Shown here one piece after another: positions 43,390 to 52,045 of a DNA stretch of 64,000 nucleotides. The first letter of the stretch is position 1. Each line of letters starts with the position of its first letter. The stretch is from Ravibacter sp037191015 (GTDB taxonomy: Bacteria; Bacteroidota; Bacteroidia; Cytophagales; Spirosomataceae). Location of the stretch: assembly GCA_037191015.1 (NCBI GenBank), contig JBBCKD010000015.1:124001-188000 (forward strand). Reading direction: 5' to 3'. Made by a program: the position numbers and the translations under genes. Below the pieces are notes generated by a model. It was not told where the DNA came from and searched no databases. It was given only the letters and a program-made list of their open reading frames with translations.

Positions 43390-44292
43390 CTATACACCTA
43401 CGGTATCGCCCTCGTCCAATACTATCCTTTCTTCAATATAGTTAATAATCTCGGTTGCCACGTCTACCCCGGAGATCTCTTCGATACCCTGCAGGCCCGG
43501 CGAAGAATTGACCTCTATCACCAGCGGGCCCCGCCTGGACTGCAGAAGGTCTACTCCCGCCACTTTCACACCCAGTGCCCTGGCCGCGGCAAGAGCGGCG
43601 CGTTCCTCCTCTTCCGACAGGATAACCGGCTGTCCCTTTCCTCCACGGTGAAGATTGGATCTGAAATCGGCTTCCAGGCCCTGTCTCCTTATTGCGGCAA
43701 CCACTTTGTTCCCTACCACAAAGGCACGAATATCGGCACTTTCCGCTTCCGAAATGTACTCCTGTATAAGGAAGTTGGCCCGGAGCCCGTAAAAAGCCTC
43801 GATCGTAGATTTTGCCGCTTTTTTGGTTTCGGCCAGTACAACGCCTACCCCCTGCGTTCCCTCGAGCGTTTTAATAACAACCGGTGGGCCTCCCATGAAT
43901 TTCAGGAGGCTGTCTACCTGTGAGGGGTCTTTGGCCATGACGGTTTTCGGGATGTCTACCCCCGACTTCGAGAGTATCTGCAGGCTGCGCAGCTTGTCAC
44001 GGCATCTCATAATGGCCTGTGACTTTACGGTGGTGAATACTTTCATCATTTCAAATTGCCGCACCACAGCACAGCCGAACCCGGAAATGGAGGTACCGAT
44101 CCGGGGAATGACAGCATCGATGTTCCGTACCTGCTCATTATTATAGATAAGAGACGGCTTGTCTCCTTCCACTACGAGGAAGCATTTGGAATGGTCGATG
44201 ACCACTCCTTCATAACCCCGTTGCTTAATAGCTTCCAGGAGCCTTTTGGTTGAATAGAGCTCTTTGTTTGTTGATAAAATAGCGATTTTCAT
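43390..44292 (-). CDS. rimK: RimK-like ATP-grasp ligase
   Basis: A 300-residue ATP-dependent carboxylate-amine ligase. The ATG at 44292 (MKIAILSTNKELYSTKR) is chosen; an upstream in-frame ATG adds 14 residues overlapping the previous gene. Motifs: DAVIPRIGTSISGFGCAVVR, MRCRDKLRSLQILSKSGVDI, the ATP-grasp loop VVIKTLEGTQGVGVVLAETK, FLIQEYISEAESADIRAFVV, and the Mg2+ ligands in VIEVNSSPGLQGIEEI. In E. coli RimK adds Glu to ribosomal protein S6 and makes poly-alpha-glutamate. Encoded 7 bp after a retropepsin-like protease gene, the pair often seen as RimK/RimB. Confidence 0.9.
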   Translation of the reverse strand: MKIAILSTNKELYSTKRLLEAIKQRGYEGVVIDHSKCFLVVEGDKPSLIYNNEQVRNIDAVIPRIGTSISGFGCAVVRQFEMMKVFTTVKSQAIMRCRDKLRSLQILSKSGVDIPKTVMAKDPSQVDSLLKFMGGPPVVIKTLEGTQGVGVVLAETKKAAKSTIEAFYGLRANFLIQEYISEAESADIRAFVVGNKVVAAIRRQGLEADFRSNLHRGGKGQPVILSEEEERAALAAARALGVKVAGVDLLQSRRGPLVIEVNSSPGLQGIEEISGVDVATEIINYIEERIVLDEGDTVGV

Positions 44293-44299
44293 CTCAGTT

Positions 44300-44725
44300 T
44301 TATTGAGTCGTTTTAGCGTTGTTCCGCGAAACATCTACCAGGAAACGGCTTCTCAGGAAGTTTCTGCCGATCAGGATAGGATAGGACATTTTCTCGCGGT
44401 TGGTCAGGGTGAATCTCCCTCTTATTCTTTTTTTGCTGATAACGACCAGCGCCTTGATGGTAAAACGGCGCTCCGTTGTTCCGAAGGAGCTTTTTACTTC
44501 TTTCTCCTCGAAATCGGAAGTGGTGAAGGAGCGGGCCTGACCCGAGTCGTCGGGCTGCAGCCAGAAATGAAGGAGTTCTCCCTTTTCGGTTTTCTGCAAA
44601 GTGATTTTAGTGCAATGCATGGCTGAAGTCCTCGCTCCGGTATCAATTCTTGCCTTTACTTTCAGCCAGTTAAAATCCGGGAAGTCTACGATCTCAGCGG
44701 CGCCTATGATCTGGTGTTGTGACAC
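44300..44725 (-). CDS. rimB: RimK-associated retropepsin-like ATP-dependent zinc protease family protein
   Basis: A 141-residue protein with the aspartic-protease-like fold (DUF785, pfam Zn_protease, RimB). Active-site-like segment: VKARIDTGARTSAMHCTKI, with the D-T-G-A triad near residue 28. Also seen are KVKSSFGTTERRFTI-like strands and the C-terminal ILIGRNFLRSRFLVDVS. A single monomer has one catalytic Asp, so activity would need a dimer, as in retropepsins. It is encoded next to rimK, as in many Proteobacteria, where RimB modulates RimK. The symbol is by family. Confidence 0.82.
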   Translation of the reverse strand: MSQHQIIGAAEIVDFPDFNWLKVKARIDTGARTSAMHCTKITLQKTEKGELLHFWLQPDDSGQARSFTTSDFEEKEVKSSFGTTERRFTIKALVVISKKRIRGRFTLTNREKMSYPILIGRNFLRSRFLVDVSRNNAKTTQ

Positions 44726-44742
44726 TTTGATGGGTTCTGCCG

Positions 44743-45870
44743 TTAGTCCAGTTTCAGCAATTTTGACAAAGTTAAGGATAGATCGAGGAAAACAATCCTG
44801 GCCCGGACATTGCTTTGAATATGATAGTGGGCTTTGGACAATTCTCCGACGATGGGGGAAAGATATTTTTTGTCGAACGAACGCGAAAAGTTTTCCAGGA
44901 AGGTCCTGTTGGCATCTGCAGTACGGATAAGATCATCAGCGCCCGATTTAAGGAGGAGGATATCTCTGAAGATCCTGAGCGCATATTCGAGCAGGTCTTT
45001 TTCCTTTTCGCGGGGGAAAGCGTCAAAGCTCTCGGCCTGTCGGACAAGCGTCGCCACATTTTTGCGGTAGCAGGCGGTCATCCATTCCCTGAACCAGGCA
45101 AGCCGGTCGTCGGCTTGTTCTTTGCTCAGGAGGAGCGCTTCCGAGAGACTGCCTTCACTCAGGTAAATGATTTCGGAAATTTTGTTTTCGTCGGTTATCC
45201 CCAGCTCTTGTATAAGGTATTCCCTTACCTCGGCATCCGAAAAAAGCGGTACCCATACCTGCTGCACCCTCGAGATAATGGTGGGAAGCAGCAGGTCCGA
45301 CTGGTCGGAAACCAGCAGGAAAAGGGTCTTGGCCGCGGGTTCTTCCAGTATTTTCAGCAGGGCGTTGGCCGACGAGGTGTTCATGAATTCCGGCTTCCAG
45401 ATCACCAGTATTTTATAGCCTCCTTCGTAGGACTTCAGAGTCAGCTTTTTAAGGATATTCCGGGCTTCCTCAACCGGGATTACGGCCTGCTTGTTGTCGG
45501 CCTTGAGAAACTGCAGCCATTGTGTAAGCGTCTGGTAGGGGCTGACTGCGAGGAACTCTCTCCAGTCGGGCAGGAAATGTTCGGATAATTTTCTCTGGTC
45601 TTTACTGTCGGCTTTGGCAAACGGGAATATCAGGTGTATATCGGGGTGAGCGAGCTTCGACATTTTCGCACAGGAAGCGCATACGCCGCACGCGTCATTT
45701 TCCTGCCTGTTTTCGCAGAAGACATAGGTCGCAAAAGCCAGCGCCAGCGGCAGGCCCCCTCCGCCCTGGTGGCCGTCAAGCAGCAGGCCGTGAGCTACCT
45801 TTTCGCGTTTTACTGACTGTATGAGCTGGTTCTTTACCTGTTGCAGTCCCGGGATCTCGCTGAATAACAT
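44743..45870 (-). CDS. holB: DNA polymerase III subunit delta'
   Basis: A 375-residue clamp-loader subunit. The AAA+ N-terminal domain has the degenerate Walker A GHQGGGGLPLALAFA with no Lys, as expected for the non-ATPase delta' protein. A four-Cys zinc module follows (CENRQENDACGVCASCAK, first Cys near residue 52). Then come IPVEEARNILKKLTLKSYEG, KILVIWKPEFMNTSSANALL, KILEEPAAKTLFLLVSDQSD, and LLPTIISRVQQVWVPLFS with the SRC-like motif altered to SRV. The C-terminal helical collar is divergent. Second gene of the five-gene leftward operon. Confidence 0.92.
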   Translation of the reverse strand: MLFSEIPGLQQVKNQLIQSVKREKVAHGLLLDGHQGGGGLPLALAFATYVFCENRQENDACGVCASCAKMSKLAHPDIHLIFPFAKADSKDQRKLSEHFLPDWREFLAVSPYQTLTQWLQFLKADNKQAVIPVEEARNILKKLTLKSYEGGYKILVIWKPEFMNTSSANALLKILEEPAAKTLFLLVSDQSDLLLPTIISRVQQVWVPLFSDAEVREYLIQELGITDENKISEIIYLSEGSLSEALLLSKEQADDRLAWFREWMTACYRKNVATLVRQAESFDAFPREKEKDLLEYALRIFRDILLLKSGADDLIRTADANRTFLENFSRSFDKKYLSPIVGELSKAHYHIQSNVRARIVFLDLSLTLSKLLKLD

Positions 45871-45889
45871 AATGACATGAAATAATAAC

Positions 45890-47083
45890 CTACTTTACCC
45901 TGTAGAGAGCGGATCTTTTATGTATTTCCTTAAGCAGGCGCGCGTCGGCCCCGGTAAAGACCTGTTTCTTGCTTTGGGTTGTCATCTGCGCTACGCTGAG
46001 CGCTTTGTCAAGCCGGTAGGTGCAGTAGCCCTCCGTTTTGCCTCCCCAGGAAAACGACGGGATGAACTTTTCCTGGAAGCCGGCTCCGAAAACATTTACG
46101 TGCACGCCCGCTACCGTCCCCGTATTGAACATGGTATTGATGCCGGATTTGCTGTAGTCGCCCATATAGAGACCACAGTTTACCAGGCCCGTGTCTTCCG
46201 GCTCGCCGGTGGCGTAGCTGAAAAGCTTTACGGAGGAATAGTCGTTTTTGAGGTTGGAATTATTGGTGTTTGCACCCAGGTTACACCATTCGCCTACCAC
46301 AGAGTTCCCAAGGTACCCGTCGTGACCTTTATTGGAATAGCCAAAGAAAATGCTGTTGCTGACCTCGCCGCCGACTTTGCAGTATGGCCCGACCGAGGTA
46401 TTCGGCCTGATTTTAGTCCCCTGGGAAAGGATGGCGCCTTCTCCGAGTGCAAAAGGACCCTGTATCATACAGCCTTCCTGTACCAGGGCATTCTTCCCGA
46501 TATAGATCGGCCCGTCGCCGGCATTCAGGATCGACGCCCTGACGACAGCTCCTTCTTCGATGAAGATCCGCTCGGGGTGATAGCAGCTTGTAAAAGGATC
46601 GCCGACCGGCTTAAACAAAGCCCCCGCTGAAATCAGGGCAACGTCGGCGGCGATCTGGCTCCCGTTGAGCTGGTTGATATGCCATTTCTTTGAAACCTGC
46701 CCGAAATCCTTGTCAAATGTGCGGTGCGGGAAAGCTTCAGGAGTCTGGCCCGGCTTCCACTCCTGCTGACTTCTTAAAGCTAAAAGCTGCTCATCAGGCG
46801 AATAGATGGCTTCGTTGACGGACAGGCTGCGGATTGCGGAAACGAGGTCGGGATCCGGTATTACGGAACCGTTGATATAAAGATTGTCGGTAGTGGTTTT
46901 CAGCGGGAATTTTTCCCGGAGGTAGGTGTCGGACAGGTAGCTGTAGTTGCCTTCAAGACAATATTGCCATTTTTCTTCCAGGGTAAGAATGCCGCACCTG
47001 ATCAGCGCTACTGGCCGGGTATAGGTAAAAGGGAGCAGGTCCACTTTTACAATAGGATCGTCGAAGAGAATAATGTTGAGCAT
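45890..47083 (-). CDS. GlmU-like putative sugar nucleotidyltransferase with left-handed beta helix
   Basis: A 397-residue cytoplasmic protein of a Bacteroidota family annotated as GlmU-like. The N-terminal half (1-160) is a degraded nucleotidyltransferase domain: it starts MLNIILFDDPIVKVDLLPFT and has VALIRCGILTLEEKWQYCLE, but lacks the GxGxRM pyrophosphorylase loop. The second half (about 170-345) has hexapeptide repeats (APIYIGKNALVQEGCMI-like, EGAILSQGTKIRPNTSVGPY, GNSVVGEWCNLGANTNNSNL), as in the GlmU acetyltransferase domain. The role is uncertain. First gene of the operon with holB, separated from rpmE2 by a terminator. Confidence 0.78.
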   Translation of the reverse strand: MLNIILFDDPIVKVDLLPFTYTRPVALIRCGILTLEEKWQYCLEGNYSYLSDTYLREKFPLKTTTDNLYINGSVIPDPDLVSAIRSLSVNEAIYSPDEQLLALRSQQEWKPGQTPEAFPHRTFDKDFGQVSKKWHINQLNGSQIAADVALISAGALFKPVGDPFTSCYHPERIFIEEGAVVRASILNAGDGPIYIGKNALVQEGCMIQGPFALGEGAILSQGTKIRPNTSVGPYCKVGGEVSNSIFFGYSNKGHDGYLGNSVVGEWCNLGANTNNSNLKNDYSSVKLFSYATGEPEDTGLVNCGLYMGDYSKSGINTMFNTGTVAGVHVNVFGAGFQEKFIPSFSWGGKTEGYCTYRLDKALSVAQMTTQSKKQVFTGADARLLKEIHKRSALYRVK

Positions 47084-47106
47084 AAAAAGTTATTTTACTG
47101 CGCTAC

Positions 47107-47152
47107 AAAATAAGGGCGGTCTGCCGGATATCCGGCAGCCCGCCCTTATTTT
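47107..47152. terminator. Strong bidirectional-looking terminator
   Basis: aaaataagggcgg (47107-47119) pairs with ccgcccttatttt (47140-47152), and inside it ctgccgga pairs with tccggcag. A-tracts and T-tracts on both sides make it work in either direction; on the minus strand it ends rpmE2. Confidence 0.92.
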
Positions 47153-47168
47153 ATTTTCTCCTTTTGCC

Positions 47169-47414
47169 TTATTTTTTGCCGTAACGCTTCAGGAACTTGT
47201 CTACGCGACCGGTTGTATCCACTAAAGTGTTCTTACCTGTATAGAACGGGTGTGACTTTGAAGACACCTCTACTTTATACACCGGATATTCGTTGCCGTC
47301 CTCCCAGGTGATCGTCTCCTCTGTCTGGATGGTAGAACGAGTTAAAAATTTGTCATCGCTTGAAAGATCCCAGAATACAACAGGTCTGTATGAGGGATGA
47401 GCATCCTTTTTCAT
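47169..47414 (-). CDS. rpmE2: 50S ribosomal protein L31 type B
   Basis: An 81-residue ribosomal protein (MKKDAHPSYRPVVFWDLSSD, then SSKSHPFYTGKNTLVDTTGR and VDKFLKRYGKK). There is no Cys, so it is the zinc-independent (type B, C-minus) paralogue. The start at 47414 is fixed by homology; a longer frame upstream is spurious. It has a consensus promoter about 50 bp upstream and a terminator directly after it, so it is a single-gene unit, expected to be highly expressed. Confidence 0.96.
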   Translation of the reverse strand: MKKDAHPSYRPVVFWDLSSDDKFLTRSTIQTEETITWEDGNEYPVYKVEVSSKSHPFYTGKNTLVDTTGRVDKFLKRYGKK

Positions 47415-47463
47415 TATTTCGTTTTTGCTATAAGTGATATCCTTAACTCCGGAAAAAGAATTG

Positions 47464-47494
47464 CAAAGGTAAGAAAAGCAGGGTAGAAGGTCAA
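47464..47494 (-). promoter_or_regulatory. rpmE2 promoter
   Basis: On the minus strand ATTG/TTG (47494-47492), 20 nt, then TACCTTTG (47471-47464), an exact match to TAnnTTTG. It lies 50 bp before the rpmE2 ATG. The rest of the 243-bp gap to the SDR gene is AT-rich without clear signals. Confidence 0.75.
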
Positions 47495-47657
47495 TAATTA
47501 GTTTGAAAAAATATAATGCGTCCCGCTTTTCCATAATTAATACCGGGGAACTGGGTTTGCTCTATGCATTTAAATATATTTACGGCCTGTTTTACCTAAC
47601 CTTAATCCCATATCGTTTGTTATCATTTCAGATGCTGCAAGCTTATTTTCTTACCAT

Positions 47658-48431
47658 ATGTTTCGCTTAGATAAAAAGACCGCGTTGATCACCGGAGGTG
47701 CCAGCGGCATCGGACTAGCTATGTCCAGGCTTTTCGCCAGCCAGGGAGCAGAAGTACATATACTGGAGTTAAATCCGGAGAGCGCTGAAGCGGCGGCGAA
47801 AGAGCTGGCCGCTTCGGGTTACCAGGCCTACGCCCATGCGCTCGACGTTTCAAAACAGGCTGATGTGCTGGCTGTTATCAATAAGATAGCGTCGGAGAAA
47901 AAAATAGATATACTGGTCAATAATGCCGGTATCGCCCATGTCGGGAAGGCTCATACTACAGAGGAAGCGGATTTCGACCGGGTGATCAGCGTGAATATCA
48001 AAGGCGTATACAATTGTATATATGCGGCAATACCTCACTTTCTGGCATCGGGCGGAGGGGTGATCCTGAATACGGCTTCCATTGCAGCCACCGTGGGTAT
48101 TCCCGACCGCTTCGCCTATTCCACTACAAAAGGCGCCATTTATACCATGACGCTTTCGGTTGCAAAGGATTATCTCAAAGAGAATATCAGGTGCAATAGT
48201 ATTTCGCCCGCCAGGGTACATACCCCGTTTGTAGACGGGTACCTTGCCCGGGACTACCCCGGCCGGGAGCAGGAGATGTTTGAAAAGCTGTCTAAAACCC
48301 AGCCGATCGGGAGAATGGCGAAACCGGAGGAAGTTGCTGCGCTTGCCGTATACCTCTGCTCGGATGAAGCCGGTTTTATCACCGGCGCCGACTACCTGAT
48401 CGACGGCGGATTTGTGCATCTTAATAACTGA
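47658..48431 (+). CDS. Short-chain dehydrogenase/reductase
   Basis: A 257-residue classical SDR. NAD(P) motif TGGASGIG at 12-19, NNAG at 88-91, catalytic S141-Y154-K158 (YSTTK), and an acidic residue after beta2 (ILELN) that favours NAD+. C-terminal IDGGFVHL is typical. The next gene in the same direction encodes an FAH-type hydrolase. That pair occurs in oxidative L-fucose/L-rhamnose pathways (2-keto-3-deoxy-L-fuconate dehydrogenase, then diketo-acid hydrolase), so this activity is a reasonable guess. It is supported by context only, since no other pathway gene is present. Confidence 0.88.
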   Translation: MFRLDKKTALITGGASGIGLAMSRLFASQGAEVHILELNPESAEAAAKELAASGYQAYAHALDVSKQADVLAVINKIASEKKIDILVNNAGIAHVGKAHTTEEADFDRVISVNIKGVYNCIYAAIPHFLASGGGVILNTASIAATVGIPDRFAYSTTKGAIYTMTLSVAKDYLKENIRCNSISPARVHTPFVDGYLARDYPGREQEMFEKLSKTQPIGRMAKPEEVAALAVYLCSDEAGFITGADYLIDGGFVHLNN

Positions 48432-48467
48432 GATTGTCAGCTGCCGGAAGCGGATCTGTGTCTTCCC

Positions 48468-48491
48468 GTGGTCTGTGTCCTCACAGACCAC
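48468..48491 (+). terminator. Hairpin after the SDR gene
   Basis: gtggtctgtg (48468-48477), loop tcct, cacagaccac (48482-48491): 10-bp perfect stem 37 bp after the stop. The downstream tract ttccattccctttcc is pyrimidine-rich but not a clean T-run, so termination may be partial. Confidence 0.6.
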
Positions 48492-48528
48492 TTCCATTCC
48501 CTTTCCAGGCCTTTTTTATGAAGTTATT

Positions 48529-48552
48529 CCGGCCTGTGAAGACACAGGCCGG
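48529..48552. repeat. Second hairpin in the SDR-FAH gap
   Basis: ccggcctgtg (48529-48538), loop aaga, cacaggccgg (48543-48552), a perfect 10-bp stem without T-tract. It follows the sequence atgaagttattcc, which resembles the FAH gene start (atgaaattattcc at 48641). Confidence 0.55.
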
Positions 48553-48640
48553 GGTGCGGTCAGATTGCTTAACCACCTTTATATAGACTAGTCTTATAAT
48601 TTGACATTTTTCAATTTTAAAATCAGATAATTCCTGCTTT

Positions 48641-49498
48641 ATGAAATTATTCCGTTTTGGTGCTTACGAGAATGAAAAACCGGGGGTCGCGCTTGCCGAC
48701 GGCCGCCTGATCGACGTGTCTGCTTTCGGAGAAGATTATACCGAGGCTTTTTTTGCGACCAACGGCCTGCAGAGGCTGGCAGCCTGGCTCGAAGAAAATG
48801 CCGCTTCTGCCCCCGCGCTGGAATCCGGCTTCCGTTACGGCTCCTGTATCGCGCGTCCGTCAAAAATTGTATGCATAGGATTGAACTATGCCAAACATGC
48901 GGCAGAATCCGGCGCCACGATCCCCAAAGAGCCTATTATTTTTTTCAAGTCAACCTCTGCGCTGGTAGGACCGTACGACGACGTTGTAATCCCGCGCAAT
49001 TCGACAAAGACGGACTGGGAAGTAGAGCTGGCCGTGATCATCGGGAAAAAAGCCAGTTATGTAGACGAAGCGGAGGCGCTGAGCTATGTAGCCGGCTACG
49101 CGGTCCATAACGACTATTCGGAGCGTGCGTTTCAGCTCGAGCGTGGAGGTCAGTGGGTGAAAGGCAAGAGCTGTGATACTTTCGCGCCGGTCGGGCCTTA
49201 CCTGGTCACTGCCGACGAAATCAGCGATCCGCAGGATTTACGACTATGGTTGTCCGTGAACGGGAAAATGTTCCAGGACTCCAATACTTCCGATATGATC
49301 TTCAATGTAGCGCACCTGATCAGCTACCTGAGCGAGTTTATGACGCTTCTCCCGGGGGATATTATCACTACCGGTACTCCTGAAGGGGTAGGATTGGGGA
49401 TGACGCCTCAATTGTACCTGCAGCCCGGAGATGTGGTGAAACTGGGTATAGAGGGGCTGGGAGAGCAGCAGCAAACCGCAGTAGCCTGGGGTAAATAA
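48641..49498 (+). CDS. Fumarylacetoacetate hydrolase family protein
   Basis: A 285-residue Mg2+-dependent hydrolase or lyase cleaving C-C bonds of diketo acids. Family motifs are CIGLNYAKHAAESGATIPKE, PIIFFKSTSALVGPYDDVVI, the metal ligands in DWEVELAVIIGKKASYV, VAGYAVHNDYSERAFQLE, and LLPGDIITTGTPEGVGLGM. Candidate substrates include 2,4-diketo-3-deoxy-L-fuconate or ureidoglycolate; the upstream SDR favours the deoxysugar route. Whether the two genes share a transcript is open because two hairpins lie between them. Confidence 0.9.
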   Translation: MKLFRFGAYENEKPGVALADGRLIDVSAFGEDYTEAFFATNGLQRLAAWLEENAASAPALESGFRYGSCIARPSKIVCIGLNYAKHAAESGATIPKEPIIFFKSTSALVGPYDDVVIPRNSTKTDWEVELAVIIGKKASYVDEAEALSYVAGYAVHNDYSERAFQLERGGQWVKGKSCDTFAPVGPYLVTADEISDPQDLRLWLSVNGKMFQDSNTSDMIFNVAHLISYLSEFMTLLPGDIITTGTPEGVGLGMTPQLYLQPGDVVKLGIEGLGEQQQTAVAWGK

Positions 49499-49573
49499 AC
49501 TGCAGTTTCGCACCGGGCGTTCTTTTGCAGAAAGGCTTTATCCTGTTAGTTTTGCGCGGTAAAGCCAGGACAA

Positions 49574-50920
49574 ATGAATTGGGAACAGCTATTATCGGCA
49601 AAACGATGGGGCAGCGCAAAAGCAGCTTCCCTCGATCATGAAGAAGCAAGGTCGGAATTCCAGCGTGACTACGACCGGTTGATTTTTTCCTCTCCTTTCA
49701 GAAGACTTCAGAATAAAACCCAGGTATTTCCTCTGCCGGGCAGCATATTTGTCCATAACCGGCTGACGCACAGCCTGGAGGTGGCCAGCGTGGGGAGGTC
49801 GCTGGGAAGGATATTTTACAACAGGCTCAAAAGAGAAAACCCGGATGTGGACCGGCAGCTACCGCTGATCAGCGAGGCCGGGAATATCGTAGCTTCCGCA
49901 TGCCTGGCCCACGACCTGGGAAACCCGGCATTCGGCCATTCCGGAGAATCTGCTATTTCGCATTATTTCAAGGAGGGCGCGGGTATGAAATTCCGGGAGG
50001 AGGTCACTCCGCAGCAATGGTCCGACCTGACGAAATTCGAGGGAAATGCCAATGCTTTCCGTATTCTGACGCATTCCTTTAAAGGCAAAGGACAGGGCAG
50101 CTTTTCACTTACCTATTCGACTCTTGCGGCTATTGCGAAATATCCCTGCGCGTCCATAGCGGGCCACGACAAATCCCTGATTTACAAAAAGAAGTACGGT
50201 TTCTTCGAAGCTGAGCAGGATGACTTCAGGCTGCTTGCTACCGAGCTCGGACTCGAACAGGCCGACGACCCGCACCTGGTATACAAACGCCATCCGCTGG
50301 TTTACCTGGTGGAGGCGGCCGACGATATCTGCTATAATATCATCGACCTTGAAGACGCTCACCGGCTTAAGATCCTTTCTTACCGCGAAGTGGAAGACCT
50401 GCTGCTGCCCGTATGCAACGATGCCCGGATGGAAGAACGGCTGGAGGGTATTGATGACTACGAAGCCAAAATAGGCCTGCTCCGGGCTAAAGCGATCAGC
50501 AAGCTTATATCAGAGTGCTCCGATGTCTTTTACAACGAGCAGAAAGCATTGCTGGAGGGTGATTTTAACTTTGCACTCATCGACAAAGTCACGGAACCGT
50601 ACCTGGGCGCCGTCAAACGGATCAAAGATATCTCCCGGAAGCAGATCTATAATCACCCGACCGTGGTGCAGATAGAGGTAGCAGGCTACAAAGTGATAGG
50701 CGGGCTTCTTGAAGAGTTCATACCGGCCTATGTAAACGATAAAAAGACTTCCTATCAGCAGAAGCTGGTGGACCTGGTGCCCCGCCAGTTCTACACAGAC
50801 CGGACAGACGCCTATTCAAAGATTATGGCGGTGCTGGACTATGTTTCGGGCATGACCGATTTGTATGCGGTCGAGCTCTACAGCCGGATCAAGGGGATGT
50901 CTTTTCCGTCGCTGGGATGA
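49574..50920 (+). CDS. dgt: Deoxyguanosinetriphosphate triphosphohydrolase
   Basis: A 448-residue HD-domain enzyme that splits dGTP (or other dNTPs) to nucleoside and triphosphate, tuning dNTP pools. Motifs: ARSEFQRDYDRLIFSSPFRR, FRRLQNKTQVFPL, VHNRLTHSLEVASVGRSLGR (first HD His), ACLAHDLGNPAFGHSGESAI (the H-D pair), and YLVEAADDICYNIIDLEDAH (the last Asp). The length fits the dGTPase (type 1) group. It starts 75 bp after the FAH gene and is followed at 56 bp by the kinase-like unknown. Confidence 0.95.
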   Translation: MNWEQLLSAKRWGSAKAASLDHEEARSEFQRDYDRLIFSSPFRRLQNKTQVFPLPGSIFVHNRLTHSLEVASVGRSLGRIFYNRLKRENPDVDRQLPLISEAGNIVASACLAHDLGNPAFGHSGESAISHYFKEGAGMKFREEVTPQQWSDLTKFEGNANAFRILTHSFKGKGQGSFSLTYSTLAAIAKYPCASIAGHDKSLIYKKKYGFFEAEQDDFRLLATELGLEQADDPHLVYKRHPLVYLVEAADDICYNIIDLEDAHRLKILSYREVEDLLLPVCNDARMEERLEGIDDYEAKIGLLRAKAISKLISECSDVFYNEQKALLEGDFNFALIDKVTEPYLGAVKRIKDISRKQIYNHPTVVQIEVAGYKVIGGLLEEFIPAYVNDKKTSYQQKLVDLVPRQFYTDRTDAYSKIMAVLDYVSGMTDLYAVELYSRIKGMSFPSLG

Positions 50921-50976
50921 ATTAGATGATGTGGCAAAAAAGCGTTAAATTGCTATTGACCTAAGCGTGCATTGTG

Positions 50977-52020
50977 ATGGAGCTGACCAACGTCACTATT
51001 TCGAGGAAAAAACCTATTATACCGGTAAGCCCGGAGCTGCGAAAGTACCTGCGTACCTACCAGCGTGAGAAAAGACTTCCTATCAGCTACCACGACCTGA
51101 TGCAGTTTAACGAGTCGTTCCCGGTCCTGGATAAGTTTGACAGGGATACGCTGTGGCAGAGTCCCCTGTACCCGGGCAATGAGCTGACGCGTATCCACGA
51201 CGGGTTAAAAATGGCTTATGCGATGCTGAAAGCTTCCGGTAATCTCAGGCTCGTCGAGCACAAGTACATTGAGCGGATCGATTATTGCATGTTCGGTAAC
51301 TCAAACCCGTTCAGGGTGAAAATTGTGAACCGGCTCAACGACGTATACGATTACTTTTATATCAAGAGATCGGATACCTCGCGGATCTACGGGCTGGAGC
51401 TTGAGGAAATCCTGACTCCTAACCAGGTTAATTACGTGGTAGACGGAGAGACCCTCGTAGAAGAGCATATCGCAGGTATCCCCGGCGATGTATTTGCCAA
51501 GACCAGGCTGAACCACCCGGACTACAACATGACCAGGGTCGCCAAAGAGTTCGTGAAGTTCAACGAACGCTGCCTGATCACGCTTCTGGGAGACATGCGG
51601 GCGTACAACTTCGTAATGCAGATCACGCCCGATTTCGATGACTTCCAGTTTAAGCTGCGGGCCATTGATTTCGACCAGCAGTTTTACGAAGGGAACCCGA
51701 AGATCTATATGCCCCAGTTTTTTAAGGAGAACTATGCTTATGTAAAGCTGGCTATGGAATACCTGACGGAAAAGACCGTCAGGCAGTACCAGCAGGAGGA
51801 GCACTCCAGCATTATTTACCAGGTACGGAGCGAGCGGCACCGGCTGGCTGCCTTACGCGATGTATCCATATTGGATTATACGTCTACGCCCGAGAAGGTC
51901 GATGAGCTGAAAACCGGGCTGGCCCGGTATTTTAACGATGAAAAGTACCTCAATTGCCGCTCCATGGGGCAGATCATTGAGCTGAATATCAAGAATGTGA
52001 TCAGGAATGTCCAGGAATAG
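50977..52020 (+). CDS. Unknown conserved protein with kinase-like motifs
   Basis: A 347-residue cytoplasmic protein, not recognised as a named family. ATG 50977 is used (a GTG lies one codon before). The order of motifs recalls the protein-kinase/APH fold: DVYDYFYIKRSD (possible ATP-site Lys, K130), ELEEIL (possible helix-C Glu), TLVEEHIAGIPGDVF (hinge-like), LLGDMRAYNFVM (G-D206-x4-N211, catalytic-loop-like) and RAIDFDQQF (I-D231-F-D, metal-loop-like). The usual glycine-rich loop is absent. Either an atypical kinase or a former one; its substrate and activity are unknown. It follows dgt on the same strand (56 bp). Confidence 0.55.
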   Translation: MELTNVTISRKKPIIPVSPELRKYLRTYQREKRLPISYHDLMQFNESFPVLDKFDRDTLWQSPLYPGNELTRIHDGLKMAYAMLKASGNLRLVEHKYIERIDYCMFGNSNPFRVKIVNRLNDVYDYFYIKRSDTSRIYGLELEEILTPNQVNYVVDGETLVEEHIAGIPGDVFAKTRLNHPDYNMTRVAKEFVKFNERCLITLLGDMRAYNFVMQITPDFDDFQFKLRAIDFDQQFYEGNPKIYMPQFFKENYAYVKLAMEYLTEKTVRQYQQEEHSSIIYQVRSERHRLAALRDVSILDYTSTPEKVDELKTGLARYFNDEKYLNCRSMGQIIELNIKNVIRNVQE

Positions 52021-52045
52021 AAGCGGGCGTTGCCGAACCGTGCAG

